Assembly: GCA_002255105.1 (NCBI GenBank)
Contig: NJEK01000028.1
Location: 1-20,477 of the forward strand
Source: Candidatus Wolframiiraptor sp. EX4484-121
GTDB lineage: Archaea; Thermoproteota; Nitrososphaeria_A; Caldarchaeales; Wolframiiraptoraceae
DNA length: 20,477 bases
Direction: 5' to 3'
The position numbers were made by a program, and so were the translations under genes. Below the pieces are notes generated by a model. That model worked only from the letters and a program-made list of their open reading frames with translations, was not told the origin of the DNA and ran no database searches. Below are positions 1 through 7,142 of this stretch, in pieces. The number at the start of each line of letters is the position of its first letter. Within the stretch, counting starts at the first letter, position 1.

Positions 1-16
1 TTCCTCTAAGGGGCTA

Positions 17-38
17 CTCCAGTGGAAAGGATCGGGTG
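17..38. promoter_or_regulatory. ORB-like origin recognition box upstream of cdc6
   Basis: The sequence CTCCAGTGGAAA followed by GGATCGGGTG resembles the archaeal origin recognition box, which is a short dyad of the form TTCCANTGGAAAC followed a few bases later by a G-string. The dyad core is present, but the G-string is only GGG and one dyad position differs. It sits about 20 nt before the chosen cdc6 start, where archaeal origins commonly lie. The cdc6 reading frame stays open through this stretch to the window edge, so it could instead be coding. Only one copy is visible; more copies would be expected further upstream. Confidence 0.5.
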
Positions 39-58
39 CGAGGGATCCGCTGGAAGAG

Positions 59-1276
59 GTGTTTAAGAGGGCTCTCAGCAGGCCGAGGATATTCAGGGAT
101 AGGGAGGTTATGAGATCCGATTATGTGCCCGAGAAGCTCCCGCATAGGGATGAACATATCCGGAGTCTCGGGGAGATCCTCTCGCCGGCCCTGAGATGTT
201 CGAGGCCAAGCAACGTCTTCATCTATGGGAAGACCGGAACCGGGAAGACGGCCGTCGTGAAATACGTCTTCAAGAGGTTTGGGGAGATCACGGCTAGGGA
301 GAAGCTTCCGCTTAGATTCGAGTACATCAACTGCAGGATCGCCGGAACGGAGTATAGGGTTCTGGCGGAGCTATGCGGGGCCATTGGGGTTAAGGTCCCC
401 TTCACCGGACTGTCGAAGGCCGAGGTGTTCAATAGGTTGAGGAGAGGTCTTAGCGAGAGAGGGTACTTGCTAGTGGCCTGCTTCGACGAGATCGACGCCC
501 TCGTGAAGAATTGCGGGGACAACCTCCTCTACGAGCTGACTAGGATGAACGAGGGATTCGATGGATTCGGCCTATCGATAATAGGGGTCTCAAACGACCT
601 CCATTTCAAAGACTATCTAGACCCAAGGGTGCTGAGTAGCTTGAGCGAGGAGGAGCTCGTCTTCCACCCATATACGGCGATGGAGCTGATAGACATCCTA
701 AGCGAGAGAGCTTCAAAGGCATTTTACGAGGGAACCGTTCCACAGGAGGTGATAAACCTCTGCGCAGCCTTGGCCGCCGCCGAACATGGAGACGCTAGAA
801 GGGCCATAGATTTGTTGAGGGTTGCGGCCGAGGTCGCTGAGAGGAATGGCGATGAGAGGGTTGAGGAGAAGCATGTCAGGCTCGCTCAGAACATAATCGA
901 GCGTGGAAGGATCTTCGAGGCGCTATCGACCCTCCCCCTCCACAGCAAGCTCATCCTAACCTCACTCATAATCTTGAAGAGGAGCGGGGTCGGGGAACCC
1001 ATCTCCGGAACCATTTATCAAGCATATAGAGAATTATGCGGATTGATCGGGGTCGAGCCCTTGACGAATAGGAGGGTCAGCAGCCTCATCTCGGAACTCG
1101 ACATGCTCGGGGTCCTGAAGAGCGACTTGATGAACAGGGGGAGATATGGGAGGACTAGGAAGATAAGCCTGCTAACGCCGGTCGAGGAAGTTGAGGAGGT
1201 TATCAGGAACGACGAGCTACTCTCAACCCTCCTAAATCACAGGCCGAGAATCGATTTGAAGGGAAGCCGCCGATGA
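59..1276 (+). CDS. cdc6: Orc1/Cdc6 replication initiator AAA+ ATPase
   Basis: Archaeal origin-binding and helicase-loading initiator. The N-terminal region has the family signature YVPEKLPHRDEHI (residues 22-34) and then PSNVFIYGKTGTGKT with the Walker A motif at 57-64. Walker B is FDEIDAL (D143, E144), sensor 1 is in GVSND near residue 180, and the sensor 2 arginine is in HGDARRAIDLLR near 250. The C-terminal third is the expected winged-helix DNA-binding domain. At 405 residues it is full length for the family. The start used is GTG at 59, but the frame is open to base 2 and reads a plausible extension (DPLEEVFKR), so the true start may lie outside the window. An ORB-like motif precedes it. 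The next gene is co-directional 69 bp downstream. Confidence 0.95.
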   Translation: MFKRALSRPRIFRDREVMRSDYVPEKLPHRDEHIRSLGEILSPALRCSRPSNVFIYGKTGTGKTAVVKYVFKRFGEITAREKLPLRFEYINCRIAGTEYRVLAELCGAIGVKVPFTGLSKAEVFNRLRRGLSERGYLLVACFDEIDALVKNCGDNLLYELTRMNEGFDGFGLSIIGVSNDLHFKDYLDPRVLSSLSEEELVFHPYTAMELIDILSERASKAFYEGTVPQEVINLCAALAAAEHGDARRAIDLLRVAAEVAERNGDERVEEKHVRLAQNIIERGRIFEALSTLPLHSKLILTSLIILKRSGVGEPISGTIYQAYRELCGLIGVEPLTNRRVSSLISELDMLGVLKSDLMNRGRYGRTRKISLLTPVEEVEEVIRNDELLSTLLNHRPRIDLKGSRR

Positions 1277-1345
1277 ATCCCTCAAACATATCTCACTTGA
1301 TGTTCTATTGATTGAACGGATCGTTCTATTCTATGATATTATCTC

Positions 1346-2278
1346 ATGGCTAGATCATGGTTTGTTGAGATGAGGTGGAGTAAGAGACGCGTAATAATAT
1401 TGGCTTTGATATTGTTGGCCGCGTCGCTCGCAATAGGCATGACGACATCAACATACTTCTTAGGAACGGTGGCGGTCCCAAGCTCGCAAAGATTTGAAGG
1501 GCTTATGGCGCCTAGGCTAAAAGTTATGAAAACCGTTACCGCCGTAACCACCAGGCCTGAGGTCGAGAGTTTGGCCGGCCGCGCAGAGGCTGGAGAAGCT
1601 CCTCTCCCCCAGCAAGTCGAATACGTGAATAGGATGATAATTAGAACCGCGAACATCGATATGGAGTCGGAGGATCCGGAGAAGATCGTTAACGAGATTA
1701 TGTTGATCGCGGACTCCCTTGGAGGATACGTGGAGACTATGGGGGTTCACAGAAATGGGAGAATCTCCGCCAACATAGTCGTGAGGGTTCCGGAGAAGAG
1801 CTTCTTCGACGCCCTAGCCAGGATCAGGAGGCTTGGAAAGATCCTGAGGGAGGAGGTATCGGGAAAGGATGTGACGGAGCAATACATCGATCTCGAGGCC
1901 AGGCTCAGGAACCTGAAGGCTGAGGAGGAATGGCTTCTGAAGGCCATGGACAAGGCCAGAAACGTCCAAGAGTTAATGATCGTTGAGCGGGAGCTCTGGA
2001 GGATTCGAGGCGAGATCGAGAGAATTCAAGGACAATTGAAGTATCTTCAGCGGAGGGTCGAATACTCGACCATAATGGTACACGTCGCCCAACCTGGAAA
2101 GCCGAAGCCAAGGCCATCACCATACCCATCCTTCGACATAACCCCAACTCTGGCCGCCGCGGTCACGGCGATATACTACATCGTGTATGGGCTGACTTTC
2201 CTGGCGATCGCTGGGACGCCTGTGGCCGTCTTGGCCTATATCGGATACAGGGTTTATCGGAGATTTATGGCCAGGTGA
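1346..2278 (+). CDS. DUF4349 domain membrane protein
   Basis: A 310-residue protein with an N-terminal membrane anchor (about residues 14-36), an extracytoplasmic region and a C-terminal membrane segment (about 268-303) ending in basic residues. The middle matches DUF4349: paired beta elements (about 97-150), the signature VTEQYIDLEARLRNLKAEEE (176-195), and a long charged coiled coil to about 238 ending RRVEYSTIMVHV. Members of this family are envelope proteins of unknown role. The coiled coil between two membrane anchors suggests a structural or sensing role at the cell surface, which is inference. It follows cdc6 in the same direction and converges on the HD-domain gene with only 3 bp between the stops. 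Confidence 0.85.
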   Translation: MARSWFVEMRWSKRRVIILALILLAASLAIGMTTSTYFLGTVAVPSSQRFEGLMAPRLKVMKTVTAVTTRPEVESLAGRAEAGEAPLPQQVEYVNRMIIRTANIDMESEDPEKIVNEIMLIADSLGGYVETMGVHRNGRISANIVVRVPEKSFFDALARIRRLGKILREEVSGKDVTEQYIDLEARLRNLKAEEEWLLKAMDKARNVQELMIVERELWRIRGEIERIQGQLKYLQRRVEYSTIMVHVAQPGKPKPRPSPYPSFDITPTLAAAVTAIYYIVYGLTFLAIAGTPVAVLAYIGYRVYRRFMAR

Positions 2279-2281
2279 TGT

Positions 2282-3463
2282 TCAGCGGCTTGCGAAGTAG
2301 TTCTCGGCAACCCTCCTAACTTTTTCTACATATTCTCGCTCGGTGTAGACTCTCACCACCCCATAGATCTTTGATGTGAAGTCTAGGAGGGGTGAGCGGT
2401 AAGCCACGACCCTAACCTCTCCACCGGTCTCGTCATAGAATTGAACTTGCCCATGATCCATGTATGGCAGGGGTGGAACGTATGGCGTATCTATCCAGAG
2501 ATGGTTTTCGGGTACTCCGGCCAATCTAGTGAGCTCCTCCTCTGCTTTCTCTATCCCCTCCCTCCTCATCAACTCCCTTGGAAAACTCCTTTCACCGAAC
2601 TTGAACTCATATGCCACCTTTGGGAGGTTCCTCCTCTCAATCCTCTCCACGGCCCATCGGGTCCTCTCATCCATCTTCATCATACACCAGAGAACGTAGT
2701 CGTCGTAGCTGAGATATTCCTGGACGTTCATCGATGAGAAGTCTAGCTCCTCAAGCATTCTGACGGCTCTGAGGAAGATTGTCTGGGCCGCTCTGACGGC
2801 GTGGTGAAAGTAGATGTTCATGAAGCTCTGGTATCTTGCTAAGGCCATCTCCTCAACGGCTCCGATGGCCTTCAAGCTTAACGCTAGCCTATCACCGATC
2901 ACCCTACTCCTCCAGATTATCCTCTTAGCGTCTAATAATCCATAGGATGCTCCTGTGAAATATGAATCCCTCATGAGGAAGTCGAGTTTATCCGCGTCCA
3001 TGGGGCCGCTTATTATGGCCGACTCAGCCCCCTTACCCCTCAGGACATCTATCACCTCATCAACTGATACGCCGCATCCCTCAACAGCCTCCCTCAATTC
3101 ATCGCTATTCTCTAAGATCTTTATGGTCATCTCTTCATGGGTTGTTCCAGCCTCCTCTAAGAGGGGTTCGAGTAGATGCGAGTATGGGGTGTGGCCCAGG
3201 TCGTGCAGGAGTCCGGCCAACCTCAAGACCTTCCTCCGATGCTCATCGAATCCCAGCCTCTCCGCGAACTCCCCCGCCAAATACATGCATCCAAGCGAGT
3301 GATCGAATCTCGTATGCCTCGCGCCTGGATAGACTAGGTAGACGAATGGGAGCTGAATTATCCTCCTAAGCCTCTGAACTGGATACGTGTCCAAGACTTT
3401 AACCTCATCTTCATCTAGGCTGATGTAGCCGTGAACCGGATCTTTAATCAACTTTACAGCCAA
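2282..3463 (-). CDS. HD-domain phosphohydrolase (dNTPase/SAMHD1-like family)
   Basis: A 393-residue metal-dependent phosphohydrolase of the HD superfamily, related to dGTPases and SAMHD1. It opens with KDPVHGYISLDEDE (residues 7-20), typical of the group. The metal site is visible as RHTRFDHSLG (H50, H55), LLHDLGHTPYSH (H87, D88, H91) and a later aspartate in GPMDADKLDFLMRDS (about 153-167). The substrate is probably a nucleoside triphosphate, but this cannot be read from sequence. The start is TTG at 3463, supported by a TATA-like box 28 nt upstream that overlaps the end of tmk. It lies directly downstream of tmk on the same strand, a sensible pairing of two enzymes touching dNTP pools. Confidence 0.88.
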   Translation of the reverse strand: MAVKLIKDPVHGYISLDEDEVKVLDTYPVQRLRRIIQLPFVYLVYPGARHTRFDHSLGCMYLAGEFAERLGFDEHRRKVLRLAGLLHDLGHTPYSHLLEPLLEEAGTTHEEMTIKILENSDELREAVEGCGVSVDEVIDVLRGKGAESAIISGPMDADKLDFLMRDSYFTGASYGLLDAKRIIWRSRVIGDRLALSLKAIGAVEEMALARYQSFMNIYFHHAVRAAQTIFLRAVRMLEELDFSSMNVQEYLSYDDYVLWCMMKMDERTRWAVERIERRNLPKVAYEFKFGERSFPRELMRREGIEKAEEELTRLAGVPENHLWIDTPYVPPLPYMDHGQVQFYDETGGEVRVVAYRSPLLDFTSKIYGVVRVYTEREYVEKVRRVAENYFASR

Positions 3464-3490
3464 TCCAGCTCATATAATTCCCGCCTAAGC

Positions 3491-3500
3491 GATAAATTTA
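3491..3500 (-). promoter_or_regulatory. TATA-like box for the HD-domain gene
   Basis: TAAATTTATC on the minus strand, ending 28 nt before the TTG start at 3463. The spacing predicts transcription starting almost at the start codon. It overlaps the tmk stop codon, so the HD gene can have its own promoter besides read-through from tmk. Confidence 0.45.
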
Positions 3501-4103
3501 TTGCCGGAGAACTCCTCTCTCCTCGAGGAATCCTTTAACCAGGCTTCTGACATCTTCGAAGACCTCCTCGATCCCCCTATTGGCGTCGACCACCTCAAAT
3601 CCCTCCCTCTCAGCGAGCTCAAGATACTTCTCCCTAACCCTCCGCAAGACGTCAGCCCTCTCAAATCTAGCCTTCCTTCTCCTAATCCTCCTCAAACCCC
3701 TCTCCGGATCAACATCGAGGAGTATCACGAGATCGGGCTTCTCGGCGAATTTGTTCAATTCCTCAACCCACCCTTGATCCCCAACCGTGATGGATTGATA
3801 CGCTATCGATGAATGAACATATCTATCCGAGATCACTATGAATCCCCTGTCGAGGAGCGGCTTGATTATCCTGTTGAGGTGATCTATTCGATCGGCCGCG
3901 AAGAGTAGTGCCTCAACCCTTACATCGACCCTTCTCCCAAAGGCCATCTTCTCAAGAATCCTTCCAACCACTCCTCTGGTGGGCTCGGAAGTGTAGTGAG
4001 CCCGGATCCCAATCTTCCTCAACCATCTCACAAGCCTCCTCGCATTCCTCGTCTTTCCGGCGCCATCGATCCCCTCGATCGCTATGAGAAATCCCCTCCT
4101 CAT
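3498..4103 (-). CDS. tmk: Thymidylate kinase
   Basis: Phosphorylates dTMP to dTDP for DNA synthesis. The 201-residue length is normal. The P-loop is GIDGAGKT at residues 11-18, the TSEPTRG motif lies at about 39-44, and the DRYVHSSIAYQS substrate-binding motif begins at 93. The C-terminal lid region ERADVLRRVREKYLELA is basic and normal. It starts at ATG 4103, diverges from the ECF-type transporter gene, and is followed after 34 bp by the HD phosphohydrolase. A near-palindrome TTGGTCACCAA lies just upstream of the start (4107-4117). Confidence 0.95.
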   Translation of the reverse strand: MRRGFLIAIEGIDGAGKTRNARRLVRWLRKIGIRAHYTSEPTRGVVGRILEKMAFGRRVDVRVEALLFAADRIDHLNRIIKPLLDRGFIVISDRYVHSSIAYQSITVGDQGWVEELNKFAEKPDLVILLDVDPERGLRRIRRRKARFERADVLRRVREKYLELAEREGFEVVDANRGIEEVFEDVRSLVKGFLEERGVLRQ

Positions 4104-4148
4104 GGATTGGTCACCAAGCGGCCACGCGGGAGACCTAACGATGTCTTT

Positions 4149-4158
4149 CCTTAAAAGG
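4149..4158 (-). promoter_or_regulatory. TATA-like box for tmk
   Basis: CCTTTTAAGG on the minus strand, 46 nt upstream of the tmk ATG, would give a leader of about 20 nt. It is the only AT-rich block in the divergent spacer facing tmk. Confidence 0.4.
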
Positions 4159-4194
4159 ATGGAGATCGCGCCACTTATCCACGGACTCTAGCTA

Positions 4195-4204
4195 CTTTAA
4201 AATT
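4195..4204 (+). promoter_or_regulatory. TATA-like box for the ECF S component gene
   Basis: CTTTAAAATT ends 25 nt before the ATG at 4229. This spacing predicts a leaderless transcript, and no Shine-Dalgarno sequence precedes that ATG. Confidence 0.5.
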
Positions 4205-4228
4205 CCGGCTGGCAAGCATCTGATCGGC

Positions 4229-4891
4229 ATGGAGGATAGGCTGAGCCTATGGGTCTCGGGGGTCGCCCTCCTCTCGGCATCCACGATACTCCTGGCCCTG
4301 ATGCGTCTAAAGATACCCTTTCCACCCCTCCCATTCCTCACCTTTCGCTTCGACGAGATCCCATGCGTGATAGCATTCTTGGTCTTTGGGTTTAGGGCAG
4401 GCTTGGCGGTCGCGTTCACCGAGTTCCTCGCCCTCAACCTCGGCAAGCCATACCACGTGTTGATCGGCCCCTTGATGAAGTTCTTAGCGGTAACCTCGAT
4501 GCTCGCGGGATTCGCGGCCGCGGGGAGGTTGCGGAAGCCCAAGTCCGGGGAGTTTAGGGGATTCGATGCCGGAATCCTCCTATTCATGGGGATAGTCTTC
4601 AGGGTCTCCGTGATGGCGTTCACCACCTTCATCCTCTACTACATCCTCTTCCCAAAACTATACCTCCCGTTCGCTGAGGGTCTCCTATCGAGGGCGATGG
4701 GGTTGAGTTTCTCGTCGGACCTCGAACTCGTCTCGATACTGCTCCTGCTCACATCGCTGTTTAACGTGCTTCACGTCCCCTTCTCGCTCATACCCGCCGC
4801 CATAATCCATAGGATATATGCGAGGTCTTTGAGGAGATCCAGCATTAAATCTGGGGCCAGCGCCTCTAAGGGGCCTCAATCTAAATGTTAG
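4229..4891 (+). CDS. ECF transporter S component-like membrane protein
   Basis: A 220-residue, very hydrophobic protein with five to six membrane segments. The order of an N-terminal helix, a TFRFDEIPCVIAFLVFGFRAG segment, an acidic AFTEFLALNLGK segment and further helices is that of substrate-binding S components of energy-coupling-factor vitamin transporters. The DEIP motif with a following GxxAG helix is the clearest likeness and recalls the riboflavin and related groups. The substrate cannot be assigned. No EcfA or EcfT genes are nearby, so it would have to share a module encoded elsewhere. It converges on pgk with a 7-bp gap. Confidence 0.7.
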   Translation: MEDRLSLWVSGVALLSASTILLALMRLKIPFPPLPFLTFRFDEIPCVIAFLVFGFRAGLAVAFTEFLALNLGKPYHVLIGPLMKFLAVTSMLAGFAAAGRLRKPKSGEFRGFDAGILLFMGIVFRVSVMAFTTFILYYILFPKLYLPFAEGLLSRAMGLSFSSDLELVSILLLLTSLFNVLHVPFSLIPAAIIHRIYARSLRRSSIKSGASASKGPQSKC

Positions 4892-4898
4892 CGTTCGC

Positions 4899-5240
4899 TT
4901 AAGCCTTCTTGAGGATCTCGACCCCGGGCAGCTTCTCCCCGGATAGGTAGTGGATCAATGCTCCTCCGGCGAGGCTCACATAGGAGAAGTCTTCCGGGCT
5001 TAATCCAACGAGCCTTATCGCGGTTGAGGAGTCTCCCCCGCCGATTAGGGTGAAGGCCTTGGACCTCGCCAAAGCCCTGTAGATCATGTAGGTTCCACGC
5101 CTGAAGATCTCCCGCTCATAGGCTCCGGCAGGCCCCTTAACTATTATCGCATCCTCCCTGCTCGCGGATAGGATTAGCTCGCTGTATTTGTTCGCGGTCT
5201 CCCCACCTATATCCATTATCTCGGATGGGGCTGGGAGCAT
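4899..5240 (-). CDS. pgk: Phosphoglycerate kinase, C-terminal fragment of a broken gene
   Basis: This frame carries the nucleotide-binding C-terminal part of archaeal phosphoglycerate kinase: SEIMDIGGETANKYSELI, then KGPAGAYEREIFRRGT (equivalent of NGPMGVFE), then GGGDSSTAIRLVG, LAGGALIHYLSGE and a short C-terminal tail. The ATG at 5240 is an accidental internal start. In-frame residues just before it (SVKMLPAPSEI) also look native. The preceding frame stops at 5216, so the two halves overlap but are out of frame. This piece alone would be inactive. Confidence 0.85.
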   Translation of the reverse strand: MLPAPSEIMDIGGETANKYSELILSASREDAIIVKGPAGAYEREIFRRGTYMIYRALARSKAFTLIGGGDSSTAIRLVGLSPEDFSYVSLAGGALIHYLSGEKLPGVEILKKA

Positions 5241-6022
5241 CTTGACGCTTCGAACCCCTTCTTCCTGATGTAGTTTAGGCTCGGCTCCCCGAGATCGTAT
5301 CCCTCGGCCATCAAGAACAGCTGACCTAGGATTCCGGCCGAGAGCAGTAGCTTGATCTCAGGCCTACCCCTATTGAGGATCGAGTCTATGACGCTTATAC
5401 AGTCCTTGGGCTTGTTCCCGCCCATGAACAGGATCACCCTATCCCTCCTCTCGAGGATCTCGGTCAAGGCCTTGAGCTCCCTCTCCATGACCCTTCCGGC
5501 GACGGTGGGTAAGACCGCCGCGAAGCCGACTATGGATGCGTGGGATCTATGGGCGACCGAGAAGGCGTCCTGAACGAATAGGTCGGCGTATTTCGAGAGC
5601 TTTGAGACGAGTTTCCCCTTAGCATGCTCCTCGGGGCTCGCCTTAACTGTCTCCTCATCCAAGAATCTGACATTATCGAGCAATAGGATCTCCCCGGGCT
5701 TGAGGCTTCTTATCGCCTCCTCCGCCTCAGCGCCCAAGATGTCCGAGACATATCTAACGGGCTTCCCAACATGCTTCGATAGGAGCTCCGCGTGCTGTTT
5801 CAGCGGTAGGAAGTCGGGCTGCCCCTTCCTTCCCTGATGGGCCAAGACTATGGTCCTCGCACCCCTGTCCGAGAGCTCTCTAAGTGTCTCCGCATGAGCT
5901 CTAAGCCTCTCATTATCTTGAATCTTCTTCGTCTCGGGGTCGATGGGCGAGTTCAGATCCACCCGAACTATAACCGTTTTACCCCTTACATCGACATCGT
6001 CAAGTGTCTTGAAGAAGCTCAT
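5216..6022 (-). CDS. pgk: Phosphoglycerate kinase, N-terminal fragment of a broken gene
   Basis: Interconverts 1,3-bisphosphoglycerate plus ADP and 3-phosphoglycerate plus ATP in glycolysis and gluconeogenesis. The fragment has the substrate-binding N-domain signatures: VIVRVDLNSP, LAHQGRKG, LLLDNVRFLDEE, VQDAFSVAHRSHAS and FMGGNKPKDCISVID. Homology runs through GYDLGEPSLNYIRKKGFEA; the last ten or so residues are out-of-frame read-through ending at 5216. Compared with archaeal enzymes of about 410 residues, the linker holding the conserved PVDFAV-type motif is missing between this and the downstream fragment. The start ATG 6022 has a good ribosome binding site. The lesion is a deletion of about 105-115 bp that also shifts frame, either real or from assembly. 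Confidence 0.88.
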   Translation of the reverse strand: MSFFKTLDDVDVRGKTVIVRVDLNSPIDPETKKIQDNERLRAHAETLRELSDRGARTIVLAHQGRKGQPDFLPLKQHAELLSKHVGKPVRYVSDILGAEAEEAIRSLKPGEILLLDNVRFLDEETVKASPEEHAKGKLVSKLSKYADLFVQDAFSVAHRSHASIVGFAAVLPTVAGRVMERELKALTEILERRDRVILFMGGNKPKDCISVIDSILNRGRPEIKLLLSAGILGQLFLMAEGYDLGEPSLNYIRKKGFEASRCSQPHPR

Positions 6023-6030
6023 GGCGTGAA

Positions 6031-6036
6031 CACCTC
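6031..6036 (-). promoter_or_regulatory. Shine-Dalgarno site for pgk
   Basis: GAGGTG on the minus strand, 8 nt before the pgk ATG. It is one of few clear ribosome binding sites here. A TATA-like AATTAAATC at 6065-6073 would place the transcript start just upstream of it, making pgk a leadered message. Confidence 0.6.
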
Positions 6037-6185
6037 TAATGATCTGCTCGACAGCCTTCTAATAGATTTAATTCCACTCAATCACACTTTAGAATCCTTA
6101 ATCGCTCTTCGACGACTCATCCCTCATAAAGGTTCATGCGCATGGAGCGGGCCTCACAACTACATCTTCCGCATTTTCAACATTT

Positions 6186-6527
6186 TTAAACCTTTGTGTA
6201 TACCTCTATCCCTAGTTGTTTGGATGCTTCCATGGCTTTCTCATCTATATATGGTGTTACAGCTATTAATCTGTCCGGCTTCCTACCAGTTTTCTCCTCA
6301 TATAGATCTGCTTTCCTCTTAAACTGGTATATGTCGGATGCCTTCATATGCGACGATACTTCGATTAATATAAGCTTCTCATCTTTTACTGTGACATCCA
6401 CCTCGACCTCGCTTGGATACCCGAACACCTTGCCTGATTCGTCATAGGTTCTCCACCTCTCAACCTTAACTCCCATTTCCTTCTCCAATACCCCTCTTAA
6501 ACCCTCCCTAAACGCCTCCTCGGCCAT
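6186..6527 (-). CDS. DUF3782 protein, C-terminal PD-(D/E)XK nuclease-like part (separated by in-frame TAG)
   Basis: A 113-residue piece that carries the C-terminal domain of DUF3782 proteins, which have a restriction-endonuclease-like fold. Visible are EEAFREGLRGVLEKEMG, then VFGYPSEVEVDV (acidic residues of the putative metal site) and KLILIEVSSHMKASDIYQFK, where ExK appears as EVS. The piece then reads ADLYEEKTGRKPDRLIAVTPYID and LGIEVYTKV. It is in the same frame as the 82-residue ORF immediately upstream, separated only by TAG, two codons and this ATG. In the family the two parts are one protein of about 200 residues. Function is unknown; nuclease activity is inferred from the fold only. 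Confidence 0.8.
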   Translation of the reverse strand: MAEEAFREGLRGVLEKEMGVKVERWRTYDESGKVFGYPSEVEVDVTVKDEKLILIEVSSHMKASDIYQFKRKADLYEEKTGRKPDRLIAVTPYIDEKAMEASKQLGIEVYTKV

Positions 6528-6533
6528 CAGCCC

Positions 6534-6782
6534 CTATCTAGCCCCTAAAGCCGATATATGCCTGTTAACGAGCTCAAACCCTTTAACCATATCTCGTCTG
6601 AGTTCAACCATTTCCCGTCTAAGCTCAACCATGTCCTGTCTGAGCTTTACCAGCTCTGCCTCGTGGCGATCGAGTCTCTTAAGTATCTCATCCAAACCTA
6701 TTAGACCTGCCACCGCGTATCTAAACTCCTCATCCTCCCTCAACAGCTTAAGCATCCTCGACTTGAATTCCTCAAGCCCCAT
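6534..6782 (-). CDS. DUF3782 protein, N-terminal coiled-coil part
   Basis: An 82-residue piece with a helical N-terminus (MGLEEFKSRMLKLLREDEEF), the GLIGLDEILKRLDRHEAELVKL segment and a repeated heptad coiled coil built from RQDMVELRREMVELRRDM. It ends NRHISALGAR followed by TAG. In DUF3782 proteins this is the standard N-terminal domain, and GAR is normally followed by W or Y then G and the nuclease-like domain. Here the reading frame continues GLMAEEAF after the stop, so TGG to TAG is the simplest change. A clear TATA-like box lies upstream. Confidence 0.8.
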   Translation of the reverse strand: MGLEEFKSRMLKLLREDEEFRYAVAGLIGLDEILKRLDRHEAELVKLRQDMVELRREMVELRRDMVKGFELVNRHISALGAR

Positions 6783-6821
6783 CGCCTTACTCTACCCGGC
6801 CATCCGAATCGTGAGCGGCGC

Positions 6822-6833
6822 CATTTATAAAAC
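6822..6833 (-). promoter_or_regulatory. TATA-like box for the DUF3782 gene
   Basis: GTTTTATAAATG on the minus strand, 40 nt upstream of the ATG at 6782. It is the best TATA match in the gene-free stretch and implies that the damaged gene is still expressed or was until recently. Confidence 0.5.
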
Positions 6834-7142
6834 ATTCCGCGGACATCCAAGTAAAGCTCTTTGGAGGATTATTCTGAGACATACTTGATCAGAGATTGAT
6901 CGGCTTCGGGCCACTAAGCCATCATGTTCCTGAGGGGAAATGACGTTGTATGAGGTGAGTCGTGGTCGGCAAGGCTTGCAACAGAGAGATTTGAGCAAAA
7001 ACCACCGCCACACGGATGGGTAAAGGAGAGGAGATGATAGAAGAAGCGTCAAAGATAGGTAGGGTTTGGGAAAATTTTGGATAAGTAGAATTTATTTTCA
7101 AGCCGCTTAAGCTAATATTATTGAGCCGCGTGGTCGATTGAG
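6834..7142. other. Gene-free divergent spacer, no assigned content
   Basis: With the DUF3782 promoter this makes a 360-bp spacer between DUF3782 (minus) and nadE (plus), the longest non-coding stretch here. It holds small inverted repeats (GATCA/TGATC at about 6888-6902 and GGCTT/AAGCC at about 6902-6920) and an AT-rich end with the nadE promoter region. Short reading frames on both strands have no recognisable family signature. It could be the remnant of a lost gene or mobile element, or hold a small RNA; nothing seen decides this. Confidence 0.4.
7104..7112 (+). promoter_or_regulatory. TATA-like element for nadE
   Basis: CGCTTAAGC, 30 nt before the nadE ATG, contains the palindrome GCTTAAGC. 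A similar CGCTTAAAG precedes the ferredoxin gene at 10668-10676. An alternative AT-rich block lies at 7089-7098. No Shine-Dalgarno sequence precedes the ATG. Confidence 0.35.

Noticed and set aside
4107..4117. Near-palindrome TTGGTCACCAA before tmk as an operator
   Set aside because: Five-base arms are too short to support a site without a second copy or a known regulator.
4192..4632. 146-residue minus-strand frame opposite the ECF S component
   Set aside because: Low-complexity antisense shadow of a hydrophobic plus-strand gene with clear S-component features.
5837..6322. 161-residue plus-strand reading frame
   Set aside because: It lies antisense over the pgk 5' end and the DUF3782 3' end, has no family signature, and the opposing genes are recognised.
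6534..6536. TAG read as pyrrolysine in the DUF3782 gene
   Set aside because: TAG ends many genes here in the normal way (ECF S component, AOR, ribonuclease, aIF-6, deoxyhypusine synthase, Hsp20-like), no pyrrolysine genes are in view, and the family has an aromatic residue at the site. A W codon mutated to TAG is simpler.
6825..7052. 75-residue minus-strand reading frame in the spacer
   Set aside because: Composition is unlike real genes here, there is no recognisable motif, and it overlaps the DUF3782 promoter.
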